Assembly: GCA_009760855.2 (NCBI GenBank)
Contig: WPIO01000100.1
Coordinates: 1-17,500, forward strand
DNA from: Cristatella mucedo
Taxonomy: Eukaryota > Bryozoa > Phylactolaemata > Cristatellidae
Direction: 5' to 3'
Length of the DNA stretch: 17,500 nt
Part shown: positions 17,470 through 17,500 of the stretch, one piece after another
Numbering within the stretch: position 1 is the first letter of the stretch
Layout of the letters: each line of letters opens with the position of its first letter
Notes under the pieces: model-generated
What the model was told of the DNA's origin: nothing
Seen by the model: only the letters and a program-made list of their open reading frames with translations
Databases searched by the model: none
Made by a program: the position numbers and the translations under genes

Positions 17470-17500
17470 CTTCGTAGCAGATCTTAAAGCAGGCATGCAT
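17470..17500 (-). CDS. Candidate exon end at the window edge
   Basis: Minus-strand sequence from the window end stays open (ending CFKICYE plus one base) and stops at a strong donor, GAAG|GTGAGC. The same 12-base donor context (CGAAGGTGAGCG) occurs at the end of exon B at 5812. Only 31 bases are visible, so coding status cannot be tested. Confidence 0.22.

Larger units (their letters stand above)
16118..17500. other. GC-rich, CpG-rich island 3
   Basis: It is a third CpG-rich block without LINE or SINE sequence. It contains two weak minus-strand exon candidates (16787-16513 and 17500-17470), a GC box (gcgggggcgg, 17331-17340) and a nested inverted repeat (17340-17411). It continues past the window end. 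Confidence 0.5.

Overview
This window is animal nuclear DNA, most likely from an invertebrate. It has no bacterial-style operons. It is crowded with 5'-truncated non-LTR retrotransposons of the L2/CR1 type, tRNA-derived SINEs that share the LINE 3' tail, long (CT)n and (TA/TG)n microsatellites, and CpG-rich islands. I could not identify the species.

Layout. 1-4835: mostly old L2 fragments on both strands, including a plus-strand L2 tail split by a minus-strand L2 (545-1304), isolated 3' tails near 2240-2415 and 3522-3700, and a plus-strand RT pseudogene (3795-4835). 4836-6305: a GC-rich island whose minus strand carries what I think is the only host protein-coding gene that can be supported. 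Three small exons (6154-6086, 5906-5812, 5589-5549) have good splice signals, matching phases, GC-rich third codon positions in the first two exons, and an in-frame stop. 6320-7560: an AT-rich tract, a decayed tRNA-like sequence with a T-run terminator, hairpins and a (CT)n tract. 7570-12710: a retrotransposon cluster almost entirely on the minus strand. It holds an RT relic from a second, divergent LINE (8150-9285), the best-preserved L2 with a 400-codon RT-containing frame (9318-10860), an older L2 (10865-12330) split by a younger L2 (11057-11671) and by a SINE (12043-12195), and an L2 tail split by another SINE (12485-12710). 12840-13960: a second CpG-rich island without a convincing gene. 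14030-14785: a TA/TG microsatellite, an L2 3' end and a SINE joined directly to it. 15865-16075: a 211-bp (CT)n tract. 16118-17500: a third GC-rich island with two weak minus-strand exon candidates and a nested inverted repeat.

How the parts relate. The L2 family and the SINE share a 3' stem-loop of the form AAAGCGCC...GGCGCTTT. This suggests the SINE is mobilised by the L2 reverse transcriptase. All three SINE copies lie inside, or directly against, L2 copies. The minus-strand host gene probably continues upstream across this repeat-filled DNA or ends its 5' part nearby; the sequence does not settle which. No previously undescribed defence or mobile system with intact protein machinery is evident. 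The most useful points are the unannotated spliced gene, the nested retrotransposon history and the LINE/SINE tail partnership.
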